A program made the translations under genes and the position numbers. DNA of 64,000 bases from Algoriphagus ratkowskyi (lineage in GTDB: Bacteria > Bacteroidota > Bacteroidia > Cytophagales > Cyclobacteriaceae), in NCBI RefSeq assembly GCF_002150505.1, contig NZ_MSSV01000011.1:124001-188000 (forward strand), in the 5' to 3' direction. The notes beneath the pieces are model-generated. The model was not told where the DNA came from and did not search any database. It saw nothing but the letters and a program-made list of their open reading frames with translations. This document shows positions 52,573 through 61,330 of this stretch, one piece after another. The stretch's first letter is position 1; each line of letters starts with the position of its first letter.

Positions 52573-53922
52573 ATGGGCGAATACATAATTTCCTTTGCTA
52601 ACTGGATTTGGGGAACTCCTATGCTTATTATCTTAATGGGTGGGGGAATGCTACTCCTATTTCATTCCGGGTTTGTTCCTTTTCGCAAAATAGGACATGC
52701 TATTGGACTGTTAAGAGGTAAATACAATGACGACATGGCTCCTGGTCAGATCACGTCATTTCAAGCATTGTCCGCAGCTATAGCAGCTACAGTGGGTTTA
52801 GGGAATATCAGTGGGGTTGCAATCGCCATAAATATGGGCGGTCCCGGAGCAATATTCTGGATGTGGGTTTCAGCTTTTGTAGGCATGGCTACAAAATTTT
52901 ATACCTGTAGTCTAGCTATTATGTACCGAGGCAAAGATTCTGAGGGTAACATTCAAGGAGGACCTATGTATGTGATCGAAGAAGGCATGGGTAAAAAATG
53001 GAAATTCCTATCGATTATTTTTTGTAGTGCTGGGGTTTTAGGTTTGCTGGCAATTTTCCAAGCTAACCAATTGACGGCAGTTTTAAGAACTGTAATCCTT
53101 GAACCAGCAGGTTTGGATGAAGGAGATAAGACTAGGTGGATTATTGGGATTACCATGATGATTCTTGTAGCTATCGTCATTCTTGGCGGTATCAAGAGAA
53201 TCGCTGCTGTGGCATCTAAAATGGTTCCTTTCATGGTCGGACTCTATTTTGTAACTGTCCTGATAATCGTTTTCAAATACATTGGTGACGTGCCAGACAT
53301 GCTTTTGAAAATAGTCACTGATGCATTTACTGGGGAAGCTGTAGCAGGTGGAGCTGTGGGAGCAGTTATTATTGTTGGGGCAAGAAGAGCTGCATTTTCC
53401 AATGAAGCAGGAATAGGAACAGCTCCAATGGTGCACGGTGCTTCCAAGAATAACGAGCCGATTCGTGAGGGCTTGATTGCTATGCTTGGTCCTTTTATTG
53501 ACACAATTGTGGTTTGTACTCTTACTGCATTAGTGATTATGCTTACAGGAGTTTGGGAATCGACAGAGCAGGATGGGGTGAGACTTACACTTGCTGCCTT
53601 CGATATGGCTTTACCTTTTTATGGAAGATATTTATTGATGATTGCCGTGCTTGTATTTGCGCTATCCACGATGTTCACTTATTCTTATTATGGTCATAAG
53701 TGCTTTGGATATCTATTTGGAGCCAAAAAAGCTGATTATTACAACTACTTCTACTTGGTTACTATCGTAGTGGGTGCTGTGGCATCATTAGAAGTTGTGA
53801 TTAGTTTAGTAGATGGGATGTATGCCATAATGGCGATACCCACCATGATTTCCACGATCTATTTAGCTCCAAAAGTAAGAGTAGCCATGAAGGACTATTT
53901 TCAACGAATGAAAAATACCTAG
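52573..53922 (+). CDS. AGCS-family alanine/glycine:sodium symporter
   Basis: 449 residues, with about ten to eleven membrane helices. Family motifs: ITSFQALSAAIAATVGLGNI, GAIFWMWVSAFVGMATKF, GGPMYVIEEGMGKKW and GARRAAFSNEAGIGTAPMVH. It imports alanine or glycine with sodium, fitting a marine lifestyle. Its stop is 2 nt before the ATG of the glycerate kinase gene, suggesting coupling, though the metabolic link is not obvious. Confidence 0.94.
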   Translation: MGEYIISFANWIWGTPMLIILMGGGMLLLFHSGFVPFRKIGHAIGLLRGKYNDDMAPGQITSFQALSAAIAATVGLGNISGVAIAINMGGPGAIFWMWVSAFVGMATKFYTCSLAIMYRGKDSEGNIQGGPMYVIEEGMGKKWKFLSIIFCSAGVLGLLAIFQANQLTAVLRTVILEPAGLDEGDKTRWIIGITMMILVAIVILGGIKRIAAVASKMVPFMVGLYFVTVLIIVFKYIGDVPDMLLKIVTDAFTGEAVAGGAVGAVIIVGARRAAFSNEAGIGTAPMVHGASKNNEPIREGLIAMLGPFIDTIVVCTLTALVIMLTGVWESTEQDGVRLTLAAFDMALPFYGRYLLMIAVLVFALSTMFTYSYYGHKCFGYLFGAKKADYYNYFYLVTIVVGAVASLEVVISLVDGMYAIMAIPTMISTIYLAPKVRVAMKDYFQRMKNT

Positions 53923-53924
53923 TT

Positions 53925-55028
53925 ATGAATATCTTGATCTCTCCAAATGCTTTTAAAGGCACCATGAGTGCTCGGGAAGCTGGGGGAATTATTCAGGATT
54001 TTATTAAAGTCAAATTTCCTCAGGTTAACTTTGAATTACTGCCAATTGCTGATGGTGGTGATGGGACCTGTGAGCTTTTGACAGAATTATTAGATTTGGA
54101 GAAAAGTGAGGAATGGTCTTTAGATCCTTATGGACGCCCCATCGCCTGTTCGTATGGATGGGATAATCATTCACACAAAGCCTATATAGATGTCTCTGCT
54201 GCATCTGGGATAGCACTGCTAGGCAATGAAGTGAAAAACCCTTATGTCGCTTCTAGCTTTGGCACCGGCCTACTGATCAGACATGCAATCGATCAAGGAG
54301 CTGAAGAAATAATCTTGGGTCTTGGTGGGAGTGCTACGGTTGATCTTGGTGTTGGGATTTTAGCCGCTTTAGGAGTTAAATTTTTAGATGAAAATGGGAG
54401 AGAATTAATTCCGTTTGCACCTAATTTTCTTTCTAAAATACGGCATATTCAGAAATCACTAAATATTCCAAAAATTAGGTTTTTGCTCCTTTGTGATGTT
54501 AAAAACATGTTTCTGGGCGAAAGAGGAGCAATACCTGTTTTTGGACCACAGAAAGGTCTTTTTCAAAGCCAACTTAAAACTTTTGAATCTGATTGTGAAG
54601 TAGTAATTGGACAGTTGTATCGAAAGCAAAAGCTAGCCTTCCAAGATAAACCAGGCTTCGGAGCTGCAGGAGGAATAGCATTAGGTCTTTCAGCTTTTTT
54701 TAAAACGGATATTAAATTCGGCTCAAAGTACTTTTTCGAACAAGTAAACTTGGTTGAAAAAGTGAATTGGGCTGATTTCGTGATAACAGGAGAAGGGAGA
54801 TACGACAGCCAATCTACTGATGGTAAAGCTTGTTTTGAATTGATGCAATTGGCTCATAGTCAGTCTAAAAAGATCGCTTTAATTACGTCCGGTGAAGAAG
54901 ATGGTTGTAAATTATTTGATCAGGTATTGACATTACCAGATCTAGATTTCTCTAAACAGGATTATCTAAAAAGGTCCAGAAAAAATCTCCGTTTATTGCT
55001 TGAACTGAAGTTCTCTCTGGACTTTTGA
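53925..55028 (+). CDS. Glycerate kinase (GlxK/GarK type)
   Basis: 367 residues. Family motifs: NAFKGTMSAREAG near the N-terminus, ELLPIADGGDGTCELL, HKAYIDVSAASGIALL, EIILGLGGSATVDLGVGIL and PGFGAAGGIALGLSAFF, plus VITGEGRYDSQSTDGKA. Phosphorylates D-glycerate to 2-phosphoglycerate (or 3-phosphoglycerate) in the cytoplasm. It starts 2 nt after the AGCS symporter, so both share a transcript; serine/glycine carbon could pass through glycerate, but this is inference. Confidence 0.94.
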   Translation: MNILISPNAFKGTMSAREAGGIIQDFIKVKFPQVNFELLPIADGGDGTCELLTELLDLEKSEEWSLDPYGRPIACSYGWDNHSHKAYIDVSAASGIALLGNEVKNPYVASSFGTGLLIRHAIDQGAEEIILGLGGSATVDLGVGILAALGVKFLDENGRELIPFAPNFLSKIRHIQKSLNIPKIRFLLLCDVKNMFLGERGAIPVFGPQKGLFQSQLKTFESDCEVVIGQLYRKQKLAFQDKPGFGAAGGIALGLSAFFKTDIKFGSKYFFEQVNLVEKVNWADFVITGEGRYDSQSTDGKACFELMQLAHSQSKKIALITSGEEDGCKLFDQVLTLPDLDFSKQDYLKRSRKNLRLLLELKFSLDF

Positions 55029-55038
55029 TTAGGGTGAT

Positions 55039-55491
55039 TTAAACTCGGTGATGATCAGCTTTCCAGTTTTTGATATTTTTTTTAATCTCTTTCGGGGAAG
55101 TATTTTCTTTGACAGCTTTGTCCATTAAGGGCAAAAGCTCTTCATCTCCAGCAAATCTTAATGCTATTATCTGTGCTGAATTGAGGAGTTTTTCCTTTTC
55201 GTAAAATTGAGTGCCCGTAATCTCATGAAAACGTTGTCTCATCTCCAATCGAATAATTCTATTTTGATTTTTGAGGGCGTAGATCCTTGGGAGATAGGAA
55301 ATTAAAAAGAGAGTAAATGCCAACAAAAATTGGTACAAACTATCTGAAATGGCCTCTGAATTACTAAAGTCCATTCTTACTACCGTCCATCCTAAGAAGA
55401 TTAATGCTAGAGGGAGAATGAAGAAGTGATGGAGTGGATAGTACTTCGCGTGGTTTTCGAAATTCTGCGTCTTTAACATATTGAGGGACAT
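55039..55491 (-). CDS. DUF6526-like membrane protein
   Basis: 150 residues; either ATG at 55491 or the second ATG at 55479 is possible. Two membrane helices (about 22-38 and 53-68: YPLHHFFILPLALIFLGWTVV, LLAFTLFLISYLPRIYALK split at positions 22-71). Then a soluble helical part with QNRIIRLEMRQRFHEITGTQF and LRFAGDEELLPLMDKAV. Pattern fits the DUF6526 group found in Bacteroidota; function not known. Convergent with glycerate kinase (11-nt gap). Confidence 0.75.
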   Translation of the reverse strand: MSLNMLKTQNFENHAKYYPLHHFFILPLALIFLGWTVVRMDFSNSEAISDSLYQFLLAFTLFLISYLPRIYALKNQNRIIRLEMRQRFHEITGTQFYEKEKLLNSAQIIALRFAGDEELLPLMDKAVKENTSPKEIKKNIKNWKADHHRV

Positions 55492-55493
55492 AA

Positions 55494-55519
55494 AAAAAGG
55501 AGGCCTAAGCCTCCTTTTT
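55494..55519 (-). terminator. Terminator of the small 49-residue gene
   Basis: AAAAAGGAGGC, loop CTAA, GCCTCCTTTTT: 11-bp perfect stem with T-runs, 18 nt after the stop codon of the minus-strand gene at 55537. It also lies just upstream of the DUF6526-like gene start. Confidence 0.88.
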
Positions 55520-55536
55520 AAGTAAATTATAAATTA

Positions 55537-55686
55537 TTAATGATCAGTTTTTTTCTTCTTAGTGAAAACGCTACGAGTATCGATTGCAGTGATTCCGGCA
55601 CCCAGACCGATTAAAACACATACAATCACAAGGAAAGTTTGGGCTCCTCCAGCAAGTGGAGAACTAAAAACATCAAGTAGTATCAT
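55537..55686 (-). CDS. Small membrane protein, 49 residues
   Basis: ATG at 55686 to TAA at 55537. The sequence has one membrane helix (FLVIVCVLIGLGAGITAI, about 18-35) and a basic end, TKKKKTDH. No known family is recognised. It is flanked by its own terminator and has clear codon periodicity with a helix and basic tail, so it is likely real. Topology by the positive-inside rule: N-out, C-in. Confidence 0.6.
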   Translation of the reverse strand: MILLDVFSSPLAGGAQTFLVIVCVLIGLGAGITAIDTRSVFTKKKKTDH

Positions 55687-55757
55687 GATCAATTTGTTGA
55701 ATTTCTAAAGATTGCTCGAAGTTAAATCCTTAACTCCAATTTACCAAAGGATTCTAG

Positions 55758-55943
55758 TTAATCGAATTGATCATCGTCAAAATCATCCTCCTCTTCATCA
55801 TTGTCATCATCGAAAGTTACGATGTTGTCATCTCCTAATTCATTATCATCGTCGAGATCATATTCATCCTCGAACTCATTGCCGAAATCTTCATCATTAT
55901 CGAAGTTATCGTCTTCTGCTAAATCATCTTCAAAATCCGCCAT
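55758..55943 (-). CDS. Very acidic 61-residue protein
   Basis: ATG at 55943. 35 of 61 residues are Asp or Glu and there is no Lys, Arg or His. Example segments: DDLAEDDNFDNDEDFGNEFE, DEYDLDDDNELGDDNIVTF, DEEEDDFDDDQFD. It is probably disordered. Possible roles are a nucleic-acid mimic, ion binder or partner of a basic protein; all inference. The opposite strand has a longer open frame but with an implausible His/Arg-rich composition, so the minus strand is taken as coding. Confidence 0.6.
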   Translation of the reverse strand: MADFEDDLAEDDNFDNDEDFGNEFEDEYDLDDDNELGDDNIVTFDDDNDEEEDDFDDDQFD

Positions 55944-56202
55944 AGTAGTATAGATAGAGGGTTTACTAATTAAACGTCACTAATTAAAGTAAAAAAATAA
56001 TTAGCACAATACTGATGGTTAAATTTTTTTACAACTTTTTTTCGAATCTTCTATCGATGTAGTTTGGTAAGTCATATGGATTGAAGCTAGCTGATTTCGA
56101 AGCTTGCTGAAGTTTAAAATATAACTCGATTAGAAATCAACTTGCCTGGGTAATTTCTGGTTTTTTGAAGGTGTTTTAAGCGTATAGGTTTTAAGTTGGA
56201 GC

Positions 56203-56226
56203 AAAAAAAAGACCCAAATTTGGGTC
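56203..56226 (-). terminator. Terminator of the response regulator gene
   Basis: GACCCAAATTTGGGTC (56211-56226) is a perfect palindrome, followed on the minus strand by eight T. It overlaps the stop codon of the receiver gene. Confidence 0.85.
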
Positions 56227-56581
56227 AGGTAAAGATCGATTTAATGTATTTTTTAATGAGAGGTTTTGACAGGTAATCTTTGACCACACTATAACCGCTA
56301 GCTTTATTGATGTCTCTTTCATCCACAGAACTACTTAAGATGTAAATTTGTGCCTCATTTTGTTCGGGATTGAATGAATCCAAGAAATCCCATCCTGTCA
56401 TTTCTGGCATGTTAAGATCTAGAAATAAGTAATTAGGCCTAATAGAATAAATTTCCAGTAATGCTGCACGTGCACTTTGGTATTTATAAAACTGGCAAGG
56501 CTCCTTCACATTCCTAGAAATGAGTTTTTCAGTTACAAATGTACTTATAGGGTCGTCGTCTATTAAAACTATTCTTAACAT
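56225..56581 (-). CDS. Stand-alone response regulator (receiver domain only)
   Basis: 118 residues, a single CheY-like receiver. Acidic pocket Asp8/Asp9/Asp10 in IDDDP, phospho-acceptor Asp55 in LFLDLNMPEMTGW, Thr/Ser switch ILSSS (Ser83-84) and Lys106 in LSKPL. No output domain, so it acts by contact or as a phosphorelay element. No kinase is adjacent; the Hpt protein at 14.7-15.0 kb is a possible but distant partner. Its stop overlaps a terminator. Confidence 0.93.
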   Translation of the reverse strand: MLRIVLIDDDPISTFVTEKLISRNVKEPCQFYKYQSARAALLEIYSIRPNYLFLDLNMPEMTGWDFLDSFNPEQNEAQIYILSSSVDERDINKASGYSVVKDYLSKPLIKKYIKSIFT

Positions 56582-56795
56582 CGAAATGCAAAAACTTGTG
56601 GGTCAAATACAATATATATACTACAAAAGTAATATGTAATTGATCTTTTGCAAATATTCTGACAAATAAGATTAAAAAAATTAATAATTAATGATTAAAG
56701 CTTCGTATGGATAGTCTAATTGGACTAAAATGCGATATAGAGCTGAAACCTTTAACTTATTTATTTAAAAAAAGGAACAATCCTACGGCTGGAGA

Positions 56796-57371
56796 TTATT
56801 GGCTACTCTTAACTTCATCTATAAAATAACCAATGATTTTGTCGGTCGTTTTAAGTACTTTTTTACTTTTGGTCTTGTGGCTACTTACTTCCGTAACGCC
56901 TGTTAAAGTCATCAGTAATTTATCTTCTTTCTGATCAATGAAATCCACTATCACTTGTAGCAACTCATAAGATGTGGTGCTAGAATTATTCCGATTGCTC
57001 GAATAGGGATTATACATCCATGGATCCCAAACTCTATAGCCCCAATATGGATAAGGGTTGTAATTCTGGGTGGATTCTCTTTTTCGTAGATCTTCATTTG
57101 AGGTATATCGGATCACCAGTTCAGGTTCGGATTTGTCGTAAATCATGCCTTGAGCTTCGAGTGCTTCTTGTAGGTGAATTTGAACTTGTTGATCAATGAA
57201 TTGCGAAGAAAACCCCTGCATACCCACTTCTTTATTAATGATGACAAACGAACTATAAGGTTTTTTTACAGGCACCTCTGTGTTTTCCTTGAATATCTCA
57301 ATTGAGCTACAGGAACTTATGACTATGAGTAAAAGTAGCGTTATTGAATTGCGTAGGTATATTCGATTCAT
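56796..57371 (-). CDS. DUF4136-type lipoprotein
   Basis: 191 residues with lipobox VISSCSS. The mature part begins with a strand, then the helix-strand pattern of DUF4136 (SSQFIDQQVQIHLQEALEAQG, ELVIRYTSNED), a Tyr/Trp/Pro-rich loop (YNPYPYWGYRVWDPWMYNPY) and a final strand set (LLQVIVDFID, KLLMTLTGVTEV). Function not known; such proteins are common in Bacteroidota. Divergent from the dCMP deaminase gene. Confidence 0.85.
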   Translation of the reverse strand: MNRIYLRNSITLLLLIVISSCSSIEIFKENTEVPVKKPYSSFVIINKEVGMQGFSSQFIDQQVQIHLQEALEAQGMIYDKSEPELVIRYTSNEDLRKRESTQNYNPYPYWGYRVWDPWMYNPYSSNRNNSSTTSYELLQVIVDFIDQKEDKLLMTLTGVTEVSSHKTKSKKVLKTTDKIIGYFIDEVKSSQ

Positions 57372-57462
57372 TGGTTTATATTTTTTCTTGAAAAACGTGG
57401 ATTGAAACAGAAAGTTAGAATTTACTATTAAACGTAAAAGTTCTACCTATTATTCCGAAATT

Positions 57463-57495
57463 TTTGCTTCTCTTCGATTTCTAATGCTACTTTTG
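57463..57495 (+). promoter_or_regulatory. Promoter of the dCMP deaminase gene
   Basis: TTTG (57463-57466), 21-nt spacer, TACTTTTG (57488-57495): exact match to the Bacteroidota consensus. It places the start near 57502, just before ATG 57511. Confidence 0.72.
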
Positions 57496-57510
57496 CCGAA
57501 AGCATTAAAA

Positions 57511-57993
57511 ATGATTAGACCTGATTTTGATGATATTTATATGGAACTGGCGGTCAATTTGGCCAAGCGTTCCCATTGTATCAAAAAGCACGTGGGTGCT
57601 GTTCTTACCAAAGACACGCGTATTATTTCTATAGGCTATAATGGTCCTCCCGCTGGTACGCACAACTGTGATGTGGAATTTCCAGTCCATGGTTGTGCCA
57701 CTGATAGTAAGGGAAGTTGTTCTTTGGCACTTCATGCAGAACAAAACGCAATTCTTTATGCCGTAAAAAACAATACGGCAGTTGAAGGTTCCACCTTATT
57801 TGTGACACTTTCTCCATGCTTGGCCTGTGCGAGAATTATTTTCTCTATGGGCATATCTAGAGTGATTTATCTCTACTCATATGCAGAATACAAGGGGATT
57901 GGATCTGACGAAGGGGTAAACTTCTTGCGGAAATTTGGTGTGCAAGTTGACAAATATGAAAAGACTCTTGAAGTCAATGATAGATTAGTCTAG
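57511..57993 (+). CDS. dCMP/CMP deaminase family protein
   Basis: 160 residues from the ATG at 57511; an upstream ATG at 57484 would start before the promoter box so the later start is chosen. Zinc motifs: LHAEQNAILYA (HAE) and SPCLACARIIF (PCxxC). The N-terminus (RPDFDDIYMELAVNLAKRSHC) and RIISIGYNGPPAGTHNC match the dCMP deaminase group. It makes dUMP from dCMP for dTMP synthesis. It ends by overlapping the convergent murB gene by 4 bp. Confidence 0.93.
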   Translation: MIRPDFDDIYMELAVNLAKRSHCIKKHVGAVLTKDTRIISIGYNGPPAGTHNCDVEFPVHGCATDSKGSCSLALHAEQNAILYAVKNNTAVEGSTLFVTLSPCLACARIIFSMGISRVIYLYSYAEYKGIGSDEGVNFLRKFGVQVDKYEKTLEVNDRLV

Positions 57994-59003
57994 AGAAAAT
58001 TAACTTCTGGATGAATAGTGATTTTAAACTTATCGAAAACTGATTGCTGAATTCTGGCAGCTAATTTTTTGATTTCATTGCCATCGCCATCCCCATAATT
58101 GACCAGCACAAGAGGCTGATTGGCATGTACTCCAATTTCTCCAAATCTTTGACCTTTCCATCCACATTGCTCAATTAGCCAAGCTGCAGGTACTTTTACG
58201 CTATCAGAAGTTGGATATCCAGGAATTGTTGAATATTCACTATTTAAGAGTTGGTACTGGTCAGCAGAGATGGTAGGATTTTTGAAAAAAGAACCTGCAT
58301 TCCCAATTTCTTTTGGGTCTGGAAGCTTGGATTGTCGAATTGAGATTACAGCATCTGAAATAGCTTTTAGGCTTAGATTCTTTATACCGGATGTTTTTAG
58401 AGTATCTTGAATAGCACCATAATCTATGCGGAATTCAGGTTTTTTACTTAATCTAAAAACGACACTGCAAATCACATACTTCCCTTTCAGATCATGCTTG
58501 AATACACTTTCTCGATACCCAAATTGACACTGTTCCGCATCAAAATTCTCTAAATCTAAGCTATCTATGTTCAATGCTGTCAAATTGGAAAATACATCTT
58601 TGATTTCGACACCATAGGCCCCGATATTTTGCATAGGAGAGGCCCCGACAGTCCCTGGGATCAGCGAAAGATTTTCAACCCCAGCCCAGCAATTTTCTAT
58701 AGCAGTGAGTACAAATTGGTGCCAATTAACGCCAGCACCCGCCTTTATAAAATAGAAATTTTCAGTCTCTTGTATCATTTCGACGCCCACCAGCTCGATT
58801 TTGATTACCAAAGTATCTTGGTTTTGGGTCAAAAGTATATTACTTCCACCGCCCAGTATCAAAGGTTTGATATTCTGTGATTTAGCCCAGGTTAAGGCCT
58901 GTTTTAATTCTTCGATGGATTTTATAGTGATAAAAAAGCGAGCATTTTTATCTATTCCAAAGGTGTTAAATGCCTTGAGGGAGATGTTTTCTTGTATATT
59001 CAT
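57990..59003 (-). CDS. murB: UDP-N-acetylenolpyruvoylglucosamine reductase
   Basis: 337 residues from the ATG at 59003. FAD-binding LILGGGSNILLTQ, the type I signature FGYRESVFK (Tyr190-equivalent loop), the catalytic serine in NAGSFFKNP and the final Glu in RFGEIGVHANQPLVLVN are present. Reduces the enolpyruvyl group to give UDP-MurNAc in peptidoglycan synthesis. The longer frame upstream is dropped as it lacks family similarity. Convergent with the deaminase, overlapping by 4 bp. Confidence 0.95.
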   Translation of the reverse strand: MNIQENISLKAFNTFGIDKNARFFITIKSIEELKQALTWAKSQNIKPLILGGGSNILLTQNQDTLVIKIELVGVEMIQETENFYFIKAGAGVNWHQFVLTAIENCWAGVENLSLIPGTVGASPMQNIGAYGVEIKDVFSNLTALNIDSLDLENFDAEQCQFGYRESVFKHDLKGKYVICSVVFRLSKKPEFRIDYGAIQDTLKTSGIKNLSLKAISDAVISIRQSKLPDPKEIGNAGSFFKNPTISADQYQLLNSEYSTIPGYPTSDSVKVPAAWLIEQCGWKGQRFGEIGVHANQPLVLVNYGDGDGNEIKKLAARIQQSVFDKFKITIHPEVNFL

Positions 59004-59192
59004 AAGACTATAGTGCCTTGCGAAATAAGCAAGATTTTGGCCCAATAAGAAATGATATTACGCTAATGAAGTTGAATTAGTGAAATTGAGTATGACTAAA
59101 TCGTCTCAAGCACGATAGCATAAAAGTCATGCAAGGTTACATCCCTGTAATATCATGACAGGTGTGGCCCCTAGAAAACAAATATTTAATAC

Positions 59193-60137
59193 ATGAAAGA
59201 ACTTCTAATAAATGGCGTAAGGATCAGGCCTGGCCAATCAATGAACCTTGAAATTGCCATTGCAAAACTTCCTACCCACACCTTAATTGATCTTCCTATT
59301 TTTATCCGATCTTCCAAAGAAGAAGGTCCGGTTGTATTAATTAGTGGTGGCGTACATGGAGATGAAATCAATGGAATAGTCACTGCTAAAAGATTGCTCG
59401 AAGAAGTGGATGAAGGCTTAGAGCTACTCAAAGGCACTCTTATTTTTATTCCTCTGGTGAATATTTATGGCTTTCTATCTAATAGCCGCACGTTTCCAGA
59501 TGGAAGAGATCTAAATCGAAGCTTTCCTGGAAGTAAGAAAGGATCGCTTGCGGCAAGTATTGCTTTTATTCTGAGCAATGAAATAATCCCTCAAATTGAC
59601 TATGGAATCGACTTTCATACAGGTGGTCGTATGCTAACTAATTTTCCGCAAATCCGAGTGGATTATAAGGATAAGGCGGCATTGGTTTTGGCAAAGGCAT
59701 TTGGAACTCATTATATAGTTAATTCAAAATACATTGAGAAATCCTTCAGAAAAGAGGCTTTCAAAGCGAAAAAACACATTTTAGTGTTTGAAGGTGGTGA
59801 ATCTATGCGATTGGATGAATATGGGATAGAGGAAGGGGTGAATGGCACCAAGAGAATGCTAGCGAGTCTAGGAATGCTTGCAAATGCTCCATTTGCACAA
59901 GAGAGTATATTTTTGAAAGAAAGTAATTGGGTAAGAGCTAGAGCTTCTGGGATTTTCAATTCGAGTGTAAAAGTGGGGGATTCTGTGAAAAAAGGGCAGA
60001 TTCTGGCACGGATTTCGGATCCATATGGTCAGGTAAAAATCCCTGTCAAAGCACCTACAAATGGTCATATAATAGGGATGAACAATTTGCCTGTGATCAA
60101 TGCTGGCGATGCTTTAGTGCATATCGGTAAGGAATAA
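59193..60137 (+). CDS. AstE/AspA-like zinc carboxypeptidase-family hydrolase
   Basis: 314 residues. The zinc motif is GGVHGDEING (His55, Glu58), with IDFHTGGRML giving the third ligand; the substrate Arg is in DGRDLNRSFPG. The C-terminal domain (NSSVKVGDSVKKGQILARIS) is biotinyl-lipoyl-like as in succinylglutamate desuccinylase/aspartoacylase proteins. Cleaves an N-acyl amino acid; exact substrate unknown. Followed 44 nt later by EgtB on the same strand, so a shared transcript is possible. Confidence 0.9.
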   Translation: MKELLINGVRIRPGQSMNLEIAIAKLPTHTLIDLPIFIRSSKEEGPVVLISGGVHGDEINGIVTAKRLLEEVDEGLELLKGTLIFIPLVNIYGFLSNSRTFPDGRDLNRSFPGSKKGSLAASIAFILSNEIIPQIDYGIDFHTGGRMLTNFPQIRVDYKDKAALVLAKAFGTHYIVNSKYIEKSFRKEAFKAKKHILVFEGGESMRLDEYGIEEGVNGTKRMLASLGMLANAPFAQESIFLKESNWVRARASGIFNSSVKVGDSVKKGQILARISDPYGQVKIPVKAPTNGHIIGMNNLPVINAGDALVHIGKE

Positions 60138-60181
60138 TACATTTAATCATTAACCTTATAGTCTCTTAATATCAACCTTTT

Positions 60182-61327
60182 ATGTCACTAGTAGAAGCAT
60201 ATCAGAGAGTAAGAAATCACTCGCTGAATCTTTGTAAAAACTTAATTACTGAGGACTATAGCTTACAGGCTTCAGAGGAAGTAAGTCCCCCAAAATGGCA
60301 CTTAGCACATACTACATGGTTTTTTGAACAATTTATTTTGTTGCCAAATGATTCCACTTATGAGGTAAAACATCCTCAGTTTAACTTCCTATTCAATTCT
60401 TATTATAATTCACTTGGAGCCAGAACGGCCAGAAATCAGCGGGGTTTAATGTCTAGGCCTTCAGTTGACGAAGTCAAAATTTATAGAGCTTATGTGGATG
60501 AAGCGATGAGTAATTTGATTCAAAAAAATATTCTGGAACTAAGTGAATTGGTAATTCTTGGAATGAATCACGAACAGCAACATCAGGAATTATTGCTTTC
60601 AGATTTAAAATACAATCTCTGGTTTAATCCATTAAATCCTTCCGTCATGGATATTTCAGAATATACGCCGGAAACAGAATCAGTCTGGATTTCTGTCAAT
60701 GGCGGAGTTTTTGAAATTGGCTTTAAGGGAGATGGATTTTGCTATGATAATGAGCTAAATGCTCATAAAGTTTATGTCCAGGATTTCGAGATTTCTTCCG
60801 CATTAGTGACGAATGGAGAATATTTGGAATTCATGAATGCAGGTGGATATGATGAACCAAAATACTGGCATGACGAAGGTTGGGCTTGGACAAAAGACTT
60901 GATAGTAAAAGCACCTCTCTATTGGGAAACAAAGAATCAAGACTGGCATTATTATACACTGGAAGGCTTGAAACCTGTAGATAAAGAATCGGCCGTTGCT
61001 CACGTTAATTTCTATGAAGCATCAGCTTTTGCTGCATGGAAAGGGATGAGATTACCGACCGAATTTGAGTGGGAAGTAGCACAAGATCAATTCGATTGGG
61101 GCAAAAGATGGGAGTGGACAAATTCCGCCTACTTGGCTTATCCGGGATTTACTGTGGCTGAAGGCGCATTAGGAGAATACAATGGTAAATTTATGATCAA
61201 TCAAATGGTACTTCGTGGAGCTTCTGTTGCAACTTCTCCAGAGCACTCAAGACCGACTTACAGAAACTTTTTTCATCCAAAACACAGATGGCAGTTTATG
61301 GGTATACGCCTTGCCAAATCGATTTAA
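60182..61327 (+). CDS. egtB: Ergothioneine synthase EgtB (iron-dependent sulfoxide synthase)
   Basis: 381 residues. N-terminal DinB-type four-helix bundle with iron-site histidines in WHLAHTTWFFE and in the HxxxHxE motif of MNHEQQHQELLL; C-terminal FGE-sulfatase domain (about 170-381) with GGVFEIGFKGDGFCYDNE, MRLPTEFEWEVA and GASVATSPEHSRPTYRNFF. It joins trimethyl-histidine and a thiol donor using oxygen and iron to form the sulfoxide precursor of ergothioneine. Its neighbour, 3 nt downstream, is the trimethylating enzyme EgtD, so the pair makes a two-gene pathway core. Confidence 0.93.
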   Translation: MSLVEAYQRVRNHSLNLCKNLITEDYSLQASEEVSPPKWHLAHTTWFFEQFILLPNDSTYEVKHPQFNFLFNSYYNSLGARTARNQRGLMSRPSVDEVKIYRAYVDEAMSNLIQKNILELSELVILGMNHEQQHQELLLSDLKYNLWFNPLNPSVMDISEYTPETESVWISVNGGVFEIGFKGDGFCYDNELNAHKVYVQDFEISSALVTNGEYLEFMNAGGYDEPKYWHDEGWAWTKDLIVKAPLYWETKNQDWHYYTLEGLKPVDKESAVAHVNFYEASAFAAWKGMRLPTEFEWEVAQDQFDWGKRWEWTNSAYLAYPGFTVAEGALGEYNGKFMINQMVLRGASVATSPEHSRPTYRNFFHPKHRWQFMGIRLAKSI

Positions 61328-61330
61328 TTT

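Noticed and set aside
55712..55945. 77-residue plus-strand frame opposite the acidic protein
   Set aside because: Very His/Arg/Leu-rich, typical of the complement of an Asp/Glu-rich frame.
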